A stretch of 64,000 nucleotides of DNA from Antilocapra americana (GCA_007570785.1 ML664183.1:19515368-19579367), one strand, 5' to 3'; shown: positions 35,850 through 47,579, numbered from the stretch's first letter. Translations and numbers: made by a program. Notes: generated by a model from the sequence alone, not told the origin.

Positions 35850-36014
35850 TAAATATTTTATTTATTTGGCTGTTGTGGCATGTGCAGCATATGGGATCTA
35901 GTTTGCCCACCAGAGATGGACACCCTTCCCCCCCTCCCCGCCCCCGAAGCTGCAGAGCAGCCCCAGCATTGGGAGCATAGAGTCTTAACTACTGGACTTC
36001 CAGGGAAGTCCCTG
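35850..36014 (-). mobile_element. CHR-2 type SINE, minus strand
   Basis: ttatttggctgttgtggcat, then catatgggatctagtttgcc, ending ctactggacttccagggaag. An internal C-rich expansion (~35926-35945) is unusual for the family. Confidence 0.75.
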
Positions 36015-36246
36015 GGGTATTTTTTTTTTTTAATTAGAGAAACTGAGGATCAAGGGTAAGATGATATCAGTGATAAACATAACAAATTATAAATTTTGCC
36101 TATCCGAATTGTAATATGTAAATTTTAACCTGTGTGCTATAGCAGTATCCAAATACTGTCCAGCCCTCCTCTTTCCTACCTTACATAAACCATACACATT
36201 CTACAGGGTAGGCTATAGTCTTTTTGTTCTCTTTGCTGTTAGTAAA

Positions 36247-36459
36247 GATTAGTTGTTTCATCGCTAAGCCATGTCTGCCTCTCTGCGACCCAATGGACTG
36301 ATGCCTACTCCAGGCTCCTCTGTCCATGGAATTCTCCAGACAAGACTGGAGTAGGTTGCCATTTCCTACTCCAGGGGATCTTCCCAACCCAGGAGTCTAA
36401 ACTGTGTCTCCTGCATTGGCAGGCAGATCCTTTACCACTGAGTCACCAGGGAAGCCCAG
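36247..36459 (-). mobile_element. Bov-tA SINE
   Basis: Reverse-oriented: gcgacccaatggactgatgc, catggaattctccagacaag, ggcaggcagatcctttacca, agtcaccagggaagccc. Confidence 0.9.
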
Positions 36460-38600
36460 TAGATTAGAATGTGTTAGAAATTCAGCACATGAGTCAAATG
36501 CAATCAAAATGTTACTTTGAATGTAGAGAATCAAACTTTTACATATGAATCAGATAAGAGTGAAAATGAAAAGCTATTCTCAGAGGAGAACTGCCACTTT
36601 TTGGCATGGTGGTTAATAGGCATGGTGATGTTGACTACCATCCCACCGGTGTCTAATCAATGAGGCAAAGCCCTTGACTTGTTACAATAACATCTTGGCA
36701 GTTAGACATCCCCTGCCCCACAAACTGTGTTCCTGCTGGAGGAGATAATTGACAATACCACACACTGAGATCATTTATAACCCTAGGGTGTTCTCTTGAA
36801 ATTTATTTTTAGTTATTTGATGGCACATTTCTCCTGACCCACAATATTTTGTTTTTCTCCTCTTTATTCACATCTAACCAAACCGCAAAATGAAGTTTGG
36901 ACAAATCATTTCATATTCTTGCCTCTTAAAATCTTTTTTACTTAAAAAAAAAAAAGCAAACAAACAAAAAAAAACTCCACTAGTTTGCTGTTCAGATGTG
37001 CCTTTTATTTTAAGAAGCTAAAGAGGCAAATCGTTTTTAATTGCCCTACAAATATTTACATCCTATACATCCTGTGATTACAGCAATTACACTTATCAGT
37101 TTTCCACCCCCTGCTAAAGTAACCACAACATTGTCATGAGGAAATCATGTAGAAGAAGGAAAAAAAAAATTGCTCTAGTGCACTTTGAATATAGTGGAAG
37201 AAGAAATGCCATCCCTCGCTAGCTTAAGCTGCAAAATTATTTTCCACCCTCAGGAGCAATTGGTCTTTCCCCACCACTGATGGGCCACCACTGTTGCAGG
37301 ATTTAACTGTTACCTCGGAAATACCAAAAAGATTGTTCTATTACAATGCTGTGTCCTGTAAATACTTGAGTTATGCCTGTAATTGCTTTAAAATGCATTG
37401 CCTGCTGTGCTTGCTTTTGTCCAAGAGCAGTTTAGAAGGTCAGACTGAAAGCTTTAATAGCCTTGATTATGGGCTGTTACTTGGTTATGAAGTGACTGGA
37501 ATAAGAAGCAAGAGTTGATATTTGTGTCTCATTTACCAAAGAAATGCTTCTGGAACTCTTTCATGGGATGATGATGTAATTCATTTTGATTCAGATATTA
37601 ATATATATTAAGTCATTGTTATTGTGTTTATGAAACTTGAAGCAAGTGCAGAACTTCTTGCTTATAAATACACCTTTCTAGTAATTCGATGCATCTATAT
37701 AAATTCTGCGCCTCAGAGGCCTCTTGGCTTTTCTTCTGTCCTCTTGCTCTTGGAATAGGTTAGATTTAGAATCTGAAAATAGCCACACTAGGGCCAGTCT
37801 GGTTGAGGAGTATTGTGTGGTTCTGCCAAAGTTTGTGATGAATTTTTCCAGAAGCCTCTAGGCCATTTCTGAATTCACTGAGGAAGAAGCACACTTGTGT
37901 TCTGTCTTCATGGAACAACAGTGACATCCAGTGCTAATACAGTTGATCTGAGGAGCCTGAAATAGTAATATTGCATCATTTCTTGGTAAATGAATCAATA
38001 TGATGACAAGGGAAATGTGGTCAAGATGAGTCTTCACTAATAGCAGCTAACAACAGGGGTAAATGATGTTCAAGGTCACAGAAAATATTTCTGTGGCACA
38101 TCCTAGCAGAAAGCAGTGTGCAGGCTTATGTTTCATTTCCAGTCTCACTTCTGAGAAATACTGACAGACATGGGGCCCTCAGCACCCTTTCAGTTTTTCT
38201 CTTGAGACACCATCTTCAGTTTTGCCTCTGTGAGATAGTGGCAGGGCACGTGAACTCTAGTGCTCTTTTAGTTTATCTCTCAGGACTCATGTAACAGGAA
38301 GATGGGGATGCCATTCCACCGTTTGATCATCAATGCTTGGGATCAGCATTCACTGGTCTGGAAGTTATTCCTTAGATGTAAGATAGTTAGAGACACCATC
38401 AAAGTTACAGAAACCCCAAAGAGCTTCCAACTTTATTGGGATTATTTAAGATTTTATTGCAGGCTGTCTTCTCTCTACAGAAAGATTCACTACTTGGTGC
38501 TCTTTTTGTCAAAACCAGTAAGCACTGAGAAAGCCATTGAACTGCCCTCTATTAGAGAAGAACGACTTTCTGACGCTACAGAACAAAACCTTTTCTGTTT
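36460..38600. other. 2.1-kb repeat-poor segment
   Basis: No transposable element recognised over 2.1 kb in a window where they recur every few hundred bases. No frame has coding features. 38302-38766 opens 154 codons, but its last third is Bov-tA sequence and the rest shows no family. An acceptor-like ctgtcttctctctacag ends at 38479. Candidate conserved noncoding DNA; conservation cannot be judged here. Confidence 0.4.
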
Positions 38601-38787
38601 GACTTTAGTAACATGCATATGTGCTAAGTCATGTCGGTTGTGTCTGACTGTTCTCTGTCCATTGAGATTCTTCAGGCAAGAGAACTGGAGTGGGTTGCCA
38701 TGCTCTGTTCCAGGGGATCTTCTGGAACCAGGGACTGAACCCACATCTCTTAAGTCTCCTTCATAGGCAGACAGACTTTAGTAACAT
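38601..38787 (-). mobile_element. Bov-tA SINE with exact 14-bp target duplication
   Basis: gactttagtaacat at 38601-38614 and 38774-38787 bounds a short (159-bp) reverse-oriented Bov-tA. The tRNA head is truncated near tcataggcagac. Confidence 0.93.
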
Positions 38788-38849
38788 ATACATCCTCAAT
38801 AACTAACTATGTGTTAATCAGTCTAGAACGTTCAATTGTGTCCTGAAGC

Positions 38850-39292
38850 GTGTGCTTCATCCAGTCCAGCATTTCTAATGATGTACTCTGCATATAAGTT
38901 AAATAAACAGGGTGACAGTATACAGCTTTGATGTACTCCTTTCCTGATTTGGAACCAGTCTTTTGTTCTGTGTCCAGTTCTAACTGTTGCTACTTGACCT
39001 GCATATAGATTTCTCAAAAGGCAGGGCAGGTGGTCTGAAGAATTTTCCACAGTTTGTTGTGATACACACAAAGGCTTTGGCATAGTCGATAAAGCACAAG
39101 TAGATGTTTTTATGAAACTCTGTTGCTTTGTCGATGATCCAGCGGATGTTGGCAATTTGATCTCTGGTTCCTCTGCCTTTTCTAAATCCAGCTTGAACAT
39201 CTGGAAGTTCAGGGTTCATGTACTGTTGAAGCCTGGCTTGGAGAATTTTGAGCTTTGCTATCATGTGAGATGAGTGCAGTTGCATGGTAGTT
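38850..39292 (-). mobile_element. BovB internal RT fragment, both ends missing
   Basis: Contains RT palm to fingers on the minus strand (frames 38832-39200 and 38980-39285 with FRKGRGTRDQ, FIDYAKAF, then a deletion of the MGIPDHL region). It lacks both the BovB 3' tail and the Y-A-D-D box side, so deletion followed insertion. It adjoins a MIR at the right. Confidence 0.85.
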
Positions 39293-39293
39293 T

Positions 39294-39515
39294 ATGTATT
39301 GAGTGCCTATTACAAGCAGGCATAGTACTAGGCCCTGCTTATACATTACCTTTAATGTTCACATTATCTACATAAAGCACTTTGTCTCCACTTTACAGAT
39401 GAGGAAAATAAAGCTTAGAGGGGCTCACTAGTATGCCTAAGTTCCTAAAACTTGCAAGTGGTATTGTAGGATTTGAATCTAGACTTTCTGACACCACTGT
39501 GCCCTTTGTGCACAT
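39294..39515 (-). mobile_element. MIR SINE, minus strand
   Basis: Classic antisense MIR: gagtgcctattacaagcagg, ctccactttacagatgagga, aagtggtattgtaggatttg, ccactgtgcccttt. Confidence 0.8.
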
Positions 39516-39896
39516 AAAGTGGAGAGTCCTGGGCCTCACGGGTATCATGTCAAGGACGCTTAAAGGCCATATACCTTTATCTTCCTATTGATGGCATCAT
39601 TCACTCAGTTGAGTGTCTAGATAGAACAAAATGGCAGAGTAAGGTTGGATTCATTTGCTGCCTGATTAACCCCTCAGTATTTATGTTTACACTTGAGTCT
39701 GCCCATTTAATTTTTATTTAGAAGAGTGCTTTTCTCATAAAGCTGTATATACAGGAACTGTAAATGACAGTTACCCGTGGAATTCAACTTGTGGAAGATG
39801 ATAAAAGTTCATTTCAATGGTTCAGAACTTAAAATCTTAGATAGTTAATAAGTCATTGGGCCCCCAATGCTCAGACTATCTCCCAGTTACACTCAT
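39516..39896. other. Unassigned sequence
   Basis: No gene or named repeat recognised. Confidence 0.4.
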
Positions 39897-39940
39897 CATT
39901 TTGCCAGTGCTGAAAGTCTTTAGAAATCCCTAGCTGACTC
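39897..39940 (+). repeat. 44-bp non-BovB 5' extension, copy 2
   Basis: Same block as 27239-27282 in inverse orientation (42 of 44 identical), fused to BovB at the same junction (ctc|tgaaaagg). Left of 39897 the two loci share nothing obvious. Confidence 0.85.
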
Positions 39941-40982
39941 TGAAAAGGTCAGTTTTCATTCCATTCCTTAAGAAAGGCAATGACAAATGCTCAAATTACC
40001 GCACAATTGCATTCATCTCACACACTAGTAAAGTAATGCTCAAAATTCTCCAAGCCAAGCTTCAATAATACATGAACCATGAACTTCCAGATGTTCAAAC
40101 TGGTTTTAGAAAAGGCAGAGGAACCAGAGATCAAATTGTCAACATCTGCTGGTTCATCAAAAAAGCAAGAAAGTTCTAGAAAAACAGCTATTTCTGCTTT
40201 ATTGACTATGCCAAAGCCTTTGATTGTGTGGATCACTATAAATTGTGGAAAATTCTTCAAGAGATGGGAATACCAGACCACCTGATCTGCCTCCTGAGAA
40301 ATCTGTATGCAGGTCAGGAAGCAACAGTTAGAACTGGACATGCAACAACAGACTGGTTCTAAATAGGAAAAAGAGTAGGTCAAGGCTGTATATTGTCACC
40401 CTGCTTATTTAACTTATATGCAGAGTACATCATGAAGCGCAAGCTGGAATCAAGATTGCCAGGAGAAATATCAATAACCTCAGATATGCAGATGACACCA
40501 CCCTTATGGCAGAAAGTGAAGAAGAACTAAAGAGCCTCTTGATGAAAGTGAAAGAAGAGAGTGAAAAAGCTGGCTTAAAGCTCAACATTCAGAAAACTAA
40601 GATCAGGGCATCTGTTCCCATCACTTCATGGCAAATGATGGGGAAACAGTGGCAGACTATTTTTCTGGGCTCGAAAATCACTGCAGATTGTGACTGCAGC
40701 CATGAAATTAAAAGATGCTTAATTCTTGGAAGGAAAGTTATGACCAACCTAGACAGCATTTTAAAAAGCAGAGACATTATTTTGCCAGCAAAGGTCCATC
40801 TAGTCAAGGCTATAGTTTTTCCAGTAGTCATGTGTGCATGTGGGAGTTGGACTGTAAAGAAAGCTGAGTGCCAAATAATTGATGCTTTTGAACTGTGGTG
40901 TTGCAGAAGACTCTTGAGAGTCCCTTGGACTGCAAGGCAATCCAACCAGTCCATCCTAAAGGAGATCAGTCCTTAGTGTTCA
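39941..40982 (+). mobile_element. BovB RT region, 3'-truncated
   Basis: Starts at the RT core (tgaaaaggtcagttttcatt) and stops within the C-terminal part (gagatcagtccttagtgttc), so ~370 bp of coding end and 3' tail are missing, which is unusual for target-primed insertion and implies later deletion. The frame 40506-40976 (156 codons) covers the thumb; Y-A-D-D is intact at about 40483-40494, just before it. It shares the unusual word ttcatcaaaaaagcaag (~40153) with the 25.9-kb copy, supporting a common source. Confidence 0.9.
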
Positions 40983-41190
40983 GATCTTAGCTCTGTTACT
41001 GGCTAGTTGTGTGACTTTGGGGTATGTAACTTATTTGGCCTCTCCCTTTTTATCTATAAAATTGGGATAAAAACAGTATCTGCCCTGTGGGATTATTAAG
41101 GTTATATAAATTGCTAATTATGAAGTGCTTACAGAAGTCCCTGGCCCTTAGTGAATATTATAAAGTGTTCTTTAAATAAATAAAATAAGG
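40983..41190 (+). mobile_element. MIR SINE, 5' end lost at the BovB junction
   Basis: Sense MIR: gatcttagctctgttactgg, tagttgtgtgactttggggt, ttatctataaaattgggata, ttattaaggttatataaatt. Confidence 0.8.
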
Positions 41191-41394
41191 AAATCTTAAG
41201 GCTTTCTTTTCACCTCTCAGTGTTTTCAGTGTGTGTGTCTTTTTCTGCCCACCTATTTGGATTTTATTGCTTTAGTTTCTTTGCAATAGATTCCAAATGA
41301 CCTTTTCAAACCTGCAATTTCCCTCTCTTTTCTTGAATAAGAGATTTAAGATTCTCTTGCCAGTCCTTCATTGAGACTAAATAAGCCATAATGT

Positions 41395-41640
41395 TAATAA
41401 CTGCCAACACTATTTGAGTATTCAGTTAGAAAACAGAAACAATACTAAGAACTTTACCTAATATCTCCTTTAATCCTCACAAAAATTCTATAAAGTAAGT
41501 ATGGCTATTACCCTCATATTAAAAAAGAGTTGTGAGAGATTAAGCCCCTTTCCCAGGGTCATACAAGTAGTGGCAAAGCCAAGCTAGGAACTGGATTTAT
41601 CTAAAGCATTTTATCACCACCCTTTTCACTCTGTTTAATG
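41395..41640 (-). mobile_element. MIR SINE, minus strand
   Basis: Antisense MIR: aatctcctttaatcctcac-type words at 41462-41480, taagtatggctattaccctc, cagggtcatacaagtagtgg, gccaagctaggaactgg. Confidence 0.78.
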
Positions 41641-41789
41641 CACAGGTAGATCAAAAATACTTGGTTTACCTTTTGATTAGTCATTCTATAGCAAAATGCT
41701 ACTTCTGTTGATGATTGTAGCTCTTTATTGAGACCCTTAAGTTTTCAGGTACTTGATCTCTTTTAGGCCTTTAAGCTAATTAAACAAGG

Positions 41790-43698
41790 AGACCCCATGA
41801 ATCGCAGGACGCCATGCCTCCCTGTCCATCACCAACTCCCGGAGTCCACCCAAACTCATGTCCATTGAGTCGGTGATGCCATCCAACTATCTCATCCCAT
41901 CGTCCCCTTCTTCTCCCACCCTCAATCTTTCCAAGCATCAGGGTCTTTTCCAGTGAGTCAGTTCTTTTCAACAGGTGGCCAAAGTATTGGAGTTTCAGTT
42001 TCAACATCAGTCCTTCCAATGAATATTCAGGACTGATTTCCTTTAGGATGGACTGGTTGGATCTCATTGGTGTCCAAGGGACTCTCAAGAATCTTCTCCA
42101 ACATCACAGTTCAAAAGCATCGATTCTTCACCTCACCTTTCTTTAAAGTCCAACTCTTACACTTTTACATGACTACTGGAAAACACATAGCTTTGACTAG
42201 ATGGACCATTGTTGGCAAGTAGTATCTCTGCTTTTTAATATGCTGTCTAGGTTGGTCATAGCTTTTCTTCCAAGGAGCAAGCATCTTTTAATTTCATGGC
42301 TGCAGTCACCATCTGCAGTGATTTTGGAGCTCCCCAAAATAAAGTATCTCAGTGTTTCCATTGTTTCTCCATCTATTTTCAATGAAGGAATGGGACCAGA
42401 TATCATGATTTTAGTTTTCTGAATGTTGAGTTTTAAGCCAATTTTTTCACTCTCCTCTTTCAATTTCATCAAGAGGCTCTTTAGTTCTTCTTAACTTTCT
42501 GCCATAAGGGTAGTGTCATCTGCATATCTGAAGTTATTGATATTTCTCTTGGCAATCTTGATTCCAGCCTGTGCTTCATCCAGTCCAGCATTTCTCATGA
42601 TGTACTCTGCATTGAATTAAATTAGCAGGTTGATGATATATAACCTTGATGTACTGCTTTCTCAATTTAGAACCAGTCTCTTGTTCAGTGTCCAGTTCTA
42701 ACTGTTGCTTCCTGACCCGCATATAGATTCCTCAAGGGGCAGGTAGGTGGTCTGGTATTCCCATTTTTTTAAGAATTTTCCAGAGCTCTGATAATCCACA
42801 CAAAGAGTTTGGTATAGTCAATAAAGCCAAAGTAGATGCTTTTCTGAAAACTCTGGAACTCTCTTGCTTTTTTGATGATCCAACAGATATTGGCAATTTG
42901 ATCTCTGGTTCCTCTGCCTTTTCTAAAACCAGTTTGAATACCTGGAAGTGCAGAGTTCATGTACTGTTGAAGCCTGGCTTGGAGAATTTTGAACATCACT
43001 TTGCTAGCATGTGAGTGCAATTGTGTGATAGTTTGAGCATTCGTTAGCATTGCCTTTCTTAGGGATTGAAATGAAAACTGACCTTTACCAGTCCTGTGGC
43101 CACTACTGAGGCTTCAAAATTTGCTGGCATATTGAGTGCAGCACTTTCACAGCATCATCTTTCAGGATTTGAAATAGCTCAACTGGAATTTCATCACATC
43201 CACCTACTTTGTAGTGATGCTTCTTTAGGCCCACTTGAGTTCCCATTCCAGAATGTCTGGCTCTACATGAATGATAACACCATCGTGGTCATGAAGATCT
43301 TTTTTGTATGGTTCTTCTGTGTAATCTTGCCACCTCTTCTTAATATCTTCTGCTTCTGCTAGGTCCATACCATTTCTGTCCTTTATTGAGCCCATCTTTG
43401 CGAGAAATGTTCCATTCGTATCTCTAATTTTCTGGAAGAGATCTTTAGTTCCCATCTCTAGTTCTCAAGTTTCCCATTCTATTGTTTTCCTCTCTTTCTT
43501 TGCATTGATCACTGAGGAGGGCTTTCTTATCTCTCCTTGCTGTTCTTTGGAACTCTGCATCAAATGGGTGTATCTTTCCTTTTCTCCTTTGCCTTTCACA
43601 TCTCTTCTTTTCACAGCTATCTGTAAGGCCTCCTCAGACAACCGTTTTGCCTTTTTGCATTTCTTTTTCTTGGGGATGTTCTTGACCCCTGCCTCCTG
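41790..43698 (-). mobile_element. BovB LINE, minus strand, 1.9 kb, terminal ~45 bp missing
   Basis: Runs from just inside the 3' end (gaccccatgaatcgcaggac) through C-terminus, RT and linker up to the end of the endonuclease domain (IPKKKKCKKAK at the right edge). Minus frames are 41780-42088, 42197-42472, 42769-43050, 43225-43455 and 43465-43767. The Y-A-D-D codons survive (ctgcatatctgaag region, ~42520-42535) but the frames are disconnected. The missing tail and the junction to an older L1 at 43699 mark later rearrangement. Confidence 0.9.
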
Positions 43699-44512
43699 TA
43701 CAAAAGCAATGATTTGGAAAGATACCTTCACCCCTGTGTTTATTGCAGCATCATTTAAAATAGCCAAGATAGGGAAACAACCTAAATATTCATCAATAGA
43801 TGCAATGAGATATTACTTACACACACACACAAAAAAGATATTTTGCCATTTGAACAACATGCATAGATCAAGAAGGTATTTTGCTAATGAAAGAAATCAG
43901 ACAGAGAAATGCAAATATTGAATGATCCAATTTCTGTGAGGAATCTAAAAAACAAAACAAACAAAATTTGTTAAAATAATAAAATTTATTAAAATAGACT
44001 CATAGATACATAGAACAAATGAAGCTGTCAGAGGGGAGGGAGGTGGGAGGGTTAAATAGATGAAGGGGTGGTACAGATCTCCAGTTTTGCAATAAATAAG
44101 TCATCAGAATGAAATATACAGCCAAAGGTGTACAGTCAATAATATTGTAATAACTTTGTATGGGACAGATACTTACTAGGCTTACTGTGGTGATCATTTT
44201 AAATGTAAAGTGAAAGTGAAACTCGCTCCTTTGTGTCCTACTCTTTGCAATCCCATGGACTACACAGACTATGGAATTCTCCAGGCCAGAATACTGGAGT
44301 GGGTAGCCTTTCCTTCCTCCAGGGGAACTTCCCAACCCAGGGATCTAACACAGATCTCCCATGTTGCAGGCGGATTCTTTACCAGCTGAGCCACAAGGGA
44401 AACCCTTTATAATGTATGCAGATATCAAATAATTATGTAGTATACCTGAAACTAACATAATTTTGTGCATCAACTTTATTTCAATTGAAAATACTAAAAA
44501 AAAGAAAAAATT
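43699..44512 (+). mobile_element. Older L1 3' end, split by a Bov-tA
   Basis: ORF2 end (cacccctgtgtttattgcag, aatagccaagatagggaaac, tcagacagagaaatgc) continues through the 3' region (ggagggaggtgggagggtta) to about 44205, and resumes at 44407 (ataatgtatgcagatatcaa, tacctgaaactaacataatt) ending in an A-rich tail. L1MA-like by memory. Confidence 0.75.
44206..44406 (-). mobile_element. Bov-tA SINE nested in L1
   Basis: Reverse-oriented, starting gtgaaagtgaaactcgctcc and ending gctgagccacaagggaaaccc; separates two co-linear L1 pieces. Confidence 0.9.
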
Positions 44513-45761
44513 TTAATTATGTTGAATCAAAAGTAATAAATAAAACCCATTGAATCATTAAAAAGAAAGAACAAAAGTCAAACTGCAGGAGGCCTATCTT
44601 TGCTGTTATAGTAAGTGGTTTAGTGGGGGAGGTAAAGGACTATAGATCTAGTTTATTGTTTTCTTGAGGCATTAATATTCATCCTTTACTGCCAGGAATG
44701 CTTGTGAAGCTCTGTCACTCTAATTTAAAAATGCTTTTGAGAAGGGCTCCACACTGTCTACTCTGAAATGGGACCTTGCCTTCTTATTTGTCAACTGTCA
44801 GCATGAGGCAGGAACTAACCGTCAGAAAGATTTGCTTTTACAAAAATATAAAGTGATTGAAAAACCCCAAACATCCTATACGTCCAGCATTTTTTATTCC
44901 TTATAGTTTTCTTCTACTTGTGTTTTATGAAAAGAGCACAGCATCTACTGGGGTTTTTCATTCATTGTTTTATTGACTTTTAATTCTCAGAGGATTTATT
45001 TAATTGCTGCATTTGCAGAATCATTTAATGAATATATAGGCTATGAGAATCAAAAGCATTACAAAAAATTTTTCGGCCCCACTTTGAAAAGTTTCCATGA
45101 CATTCAAAATGAGTGTTTTCTGGATCCCCTCCTCCCCATTTCAGTACATTAGAGAGCCAGAAGATGGAATCAATGTTATATTAAACAAGGATTGAATAAA
45201 AAGATATATTTAATAGTTATTTGGTAAATGTATCTCCATATTATGTGTGATCTGATCAGTATTTGCAAATGCAGGATAACTTATACTGCAATCTCCTAAA
45301 AGCGTTCATTTGGAGACTGTGCAGAGTCGGGAGGAAACACTGAGCAGTGAGTTTTAGAAACGAAAAATACTGAATGGCTCAATCTTGGTAATCATAGGGC
45401 ACCGCTGAAAACTGGATATACTAAGGCTTATCTTGACTCTTTTCAAATGCCTATGAGGCCAGAAGTGTGTTGTTTGTGGGAACTGTGCATTTCAGGAAGT
45501 CTAGCCTTTGAATTGGCTCTGTACAGTCTGCTCACACCCTTTCTCTATTAGATAGTTTTCTGCAAAGTTTATTCGGTCAAAACATTTATCATATGGAAAA
45601 ACTGGGGATCATAGAAAGAAGGGCATTTGCCATTCTTTCCAAATTGAAGTTACATCCAACAACCCTATGGCAAACAACAAACATTCAGTGGAATTTTAGT
45701 TTGCCATGGGGATCACTATTTTCCAGAATAAAGGATGCACAATAGCCTGTTGTCCATGAGC
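44513..45761. other. 1.2-kb repeat-poor segment
   Basis: No gene or transposable element recognised; balanced composition. Candidate unique or conserved noncoding DNA, not testable here. Confidence 0.4.
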
Positions 45762-45965
45762 TTGTTTGCAAAACAGAAACAGACTCAGATCTAGAAGACA
45801 AACTTATAGTTGGTTACCAAGGGAAAGTGGGAAGAAATAAATTAGGAGTTTGGGATTAACAGATAAACACCATTCTACATGGAATATTAATAGACAACAA
45901 AGTTCTACCCTATAGCATAGGGAACTATGTTCAACATTCTGCAATAAACCATAATGGAAAAATAT

Positions 45966-46026
45966 AAAAAATTATATATATATATTTATTTATAAAATTA
46001 TATATATATAATATATTATATTATAT

Positions 46027-46061
<35 letters not shown>
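45966..46061. repeat. AT microsatellite
   Basis: About 95 bp of TA/TAT repeats with a catacatacat interruption; the last ~30 bp is uninterrupted TA. It probably grew from the AT-rich L1 3' end. Confidence 0.92.
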
Positions 46062-46062
<1 letters not shown>

Positions 46063-46276
46063 GTGCAGGCTTCCCAGGTGATGCTAGCAGTAAATAACCT
46101 GTAGGTTCTTTACTGCAGTGTAGGAGATGTAAGAGACACAGGTTTGATCCCTGGGTTGGGGAAATCCCCTGGAGGGGGGCATGGCAACCCACTCCAGTAT
46201 TCTTGCTTGGAAGGCTACAGTCCATAGGGTTGAAAAGAGTCGGGCATGATTGAAGCAACTGAGCATGCACACACAC
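46062..46276 (+). mobile_element. Bov-tA SINE nested in L1
   Basis: gcaggcttcccaggtgatgc to gggcatgattgaagcaactg, tail gcatgcacacacacaa. It lacks ~10 bp of the usual cctggagaatcccatgg segment. Confidence 0.88.
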
Positions 46277-46389
46277 AATATCTTTGCTGTGCATCAGAAA
46301 CTAATACAACAGTGTAAATCAACTATTTAGTTATTTTTTAATGTTTGATGAATTCTGAGTCAATCATGAAGTCTTTACAAAGGGAGAGG

Positions 46390-46605
46390 ACAGCATACTG
46401 CCCAAGAGCTTGGACTCTGTAGAAAGATTTCTGGCTAACTCAGGCCTTACAGCTTAGTGTCACTGGGAAAGTTAAAATCTGTTACTAGATGTTATCATGT
46501 ATGAAATGGTTTGGTAATAAGGGTGCCTACCTCAAAGGATTTTACTGAGAAGTAAACTGATGTATATAGAGTGCTTAAAACAACATCTGGTGTATAATAA
46601 GATTA
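46390..46605 (+). mobile_element. MIR-like SINE
   Basis: Sense MIR order: cagcatactgcccaagagct, tcactgggaaagttaaaatc, ataagggtgcctacctcaaa, agagtgcttaaaacaacatc. Confidence 0.65.
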
Positions 46606-46615
46606 GTGACTCTTC

Positions 46616-46847
46616 TGAACAGAGTGGATTTCCTTGGTGGCTTAGATGGTAAAGAACTCGCTTGTGATGCAGGTTATCTGGGTTCCATCCCTGGGTTTGT
46701 AAGATCCCCTGGAGGAGGGTGTGTCAACCCACTCCAGTATTCTTGCCTGGAGAATCCCCATGGACAGAGGAACCTGGTGGCAGGCTATAGTCTATGGGGT
46801 TACAAAGAGTCAGACATGACTGAGCGACTAAGCACAATGAACAGAGT
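46616..46847 (+). mobile_element. Bov-tA SINE with exact 10-bp target duplication
   Basis: tgaacagagt at 46616-46625 and 46838-46847 bounds a full Bov-tA ending gcgactaagcacaa. Confidence 0.94.
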
Positions 46848-47486
46848 AAATCAAGTTTGCCTGGAGCAAAAGAAATGGAAAGGCAGACCAAGATGCATAG
46901 CGTTTGCAAGGTTCATAAATTTAAAGCATGGGATGTTTGAAAAGTAGAATTTAAGGTAATTAGAGCATAAGGTTCACATCCAGCCTGAGAATATGGCTCT
47001 ATTAGAAAGGCAGACAGCTCTTGGATCAAGTCTTAGCCAATGAGCTCAGTACTGTGGAGTTTTTCCCATGAAGTAACCACACCCAGAATATTAGCAAGCC
47101 TTTCATTATAATAAATGCTCCTACTTGACTTTAGAAACTATTTAATCTACTCTGGCTCTTAGTGAACTTATTCTGTTCTATTTCCTTTCATTAGTTGTTT
47201 TAAAACTGTATTTATACTTTTTTAAGTAAAGTATAGGAAAGAGGAGTTGGGGTAGTCTATCCAAGGAGGGTGATATATATTCTTCCAGTTAGTTCAGAAG
47301 GACACATTTAACCCTTCCAGACTCTTCTGGTTCATTTGACCAAGAACTATATCTCTGAAAAAGAAAAATAGTCCCTGTGTAGAAACAGGTGTTATTTCTC
47401 CTATGAAGGACAACTAACCCATTTCTTAATGGAACCTTGGGAACCTCTTTGGAACAATTGTGATTTAATTTGTTTCTGTGTTTTTC
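46848..47486. other. Unassigned sequence
   Basis: No named repeat. A branch-point-like ctaac lies at 47414-47418 ahead of the candidate exon below. Confidence 0.4.
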
Positions 47487-47579
47487 AGGCCCTCCTATGA
47501 GGAAGCCTGTCAAAGAAAACCCACCATCTCCAGCACCGTCAGCCTCTCATTTAGTTAATGGCAGGAATTGTGACCATGG
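47487..47579 (+). other. Candidate exon-like segment (unproven)
   Basis: A strong polypyrimidine tract (tttgtttctgtgtttttcag) ends in an AG at 47487-47488. It is followed by ~90 bp with proline-rich, coding-like content in one frame (PPMRKPVKENPPSPAPSAS), then a moderate donor-like catg|gtgaat at 47580. The open frame itself runs 47470-47685 without a stop. I recognise no protein family, and no neighbouring exons are evident. It could equally be chance. Confidence 0.2.

Larger units (their letters stand above)
45762..46330 (+). mobile_element. Artiodactyl-type L1 3' region, interrupted
   Basis: agaaacagactcagatctag, ggagtttgggattaacagat, tatagcatagggaactatgt, then the AT microsatellite, then after a SINE the true L1 end (ctttgctgtgcatcagaaac, agtgtaaatcaactat). 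Confidence 0.8.

Noticed and set aside
38302..38766. 154-codon frame in a repeat-poor region
   Set aside because: The last third is Bov-tA sequence inside an exact target duplication; the first part shows no domain, signal peptide or family resemblance.
43505..43921. 138-codon plus frame
   Set aside because: Chance fusion of antisense BovB linker with the ORF2 end of an older L1.
45966..46061. AT-rich block as replication origin or matrix attachment site
   Set aside because: It is a TA microsatellite grown from an L1 3' end; sequence alone gives no support for a specific function.
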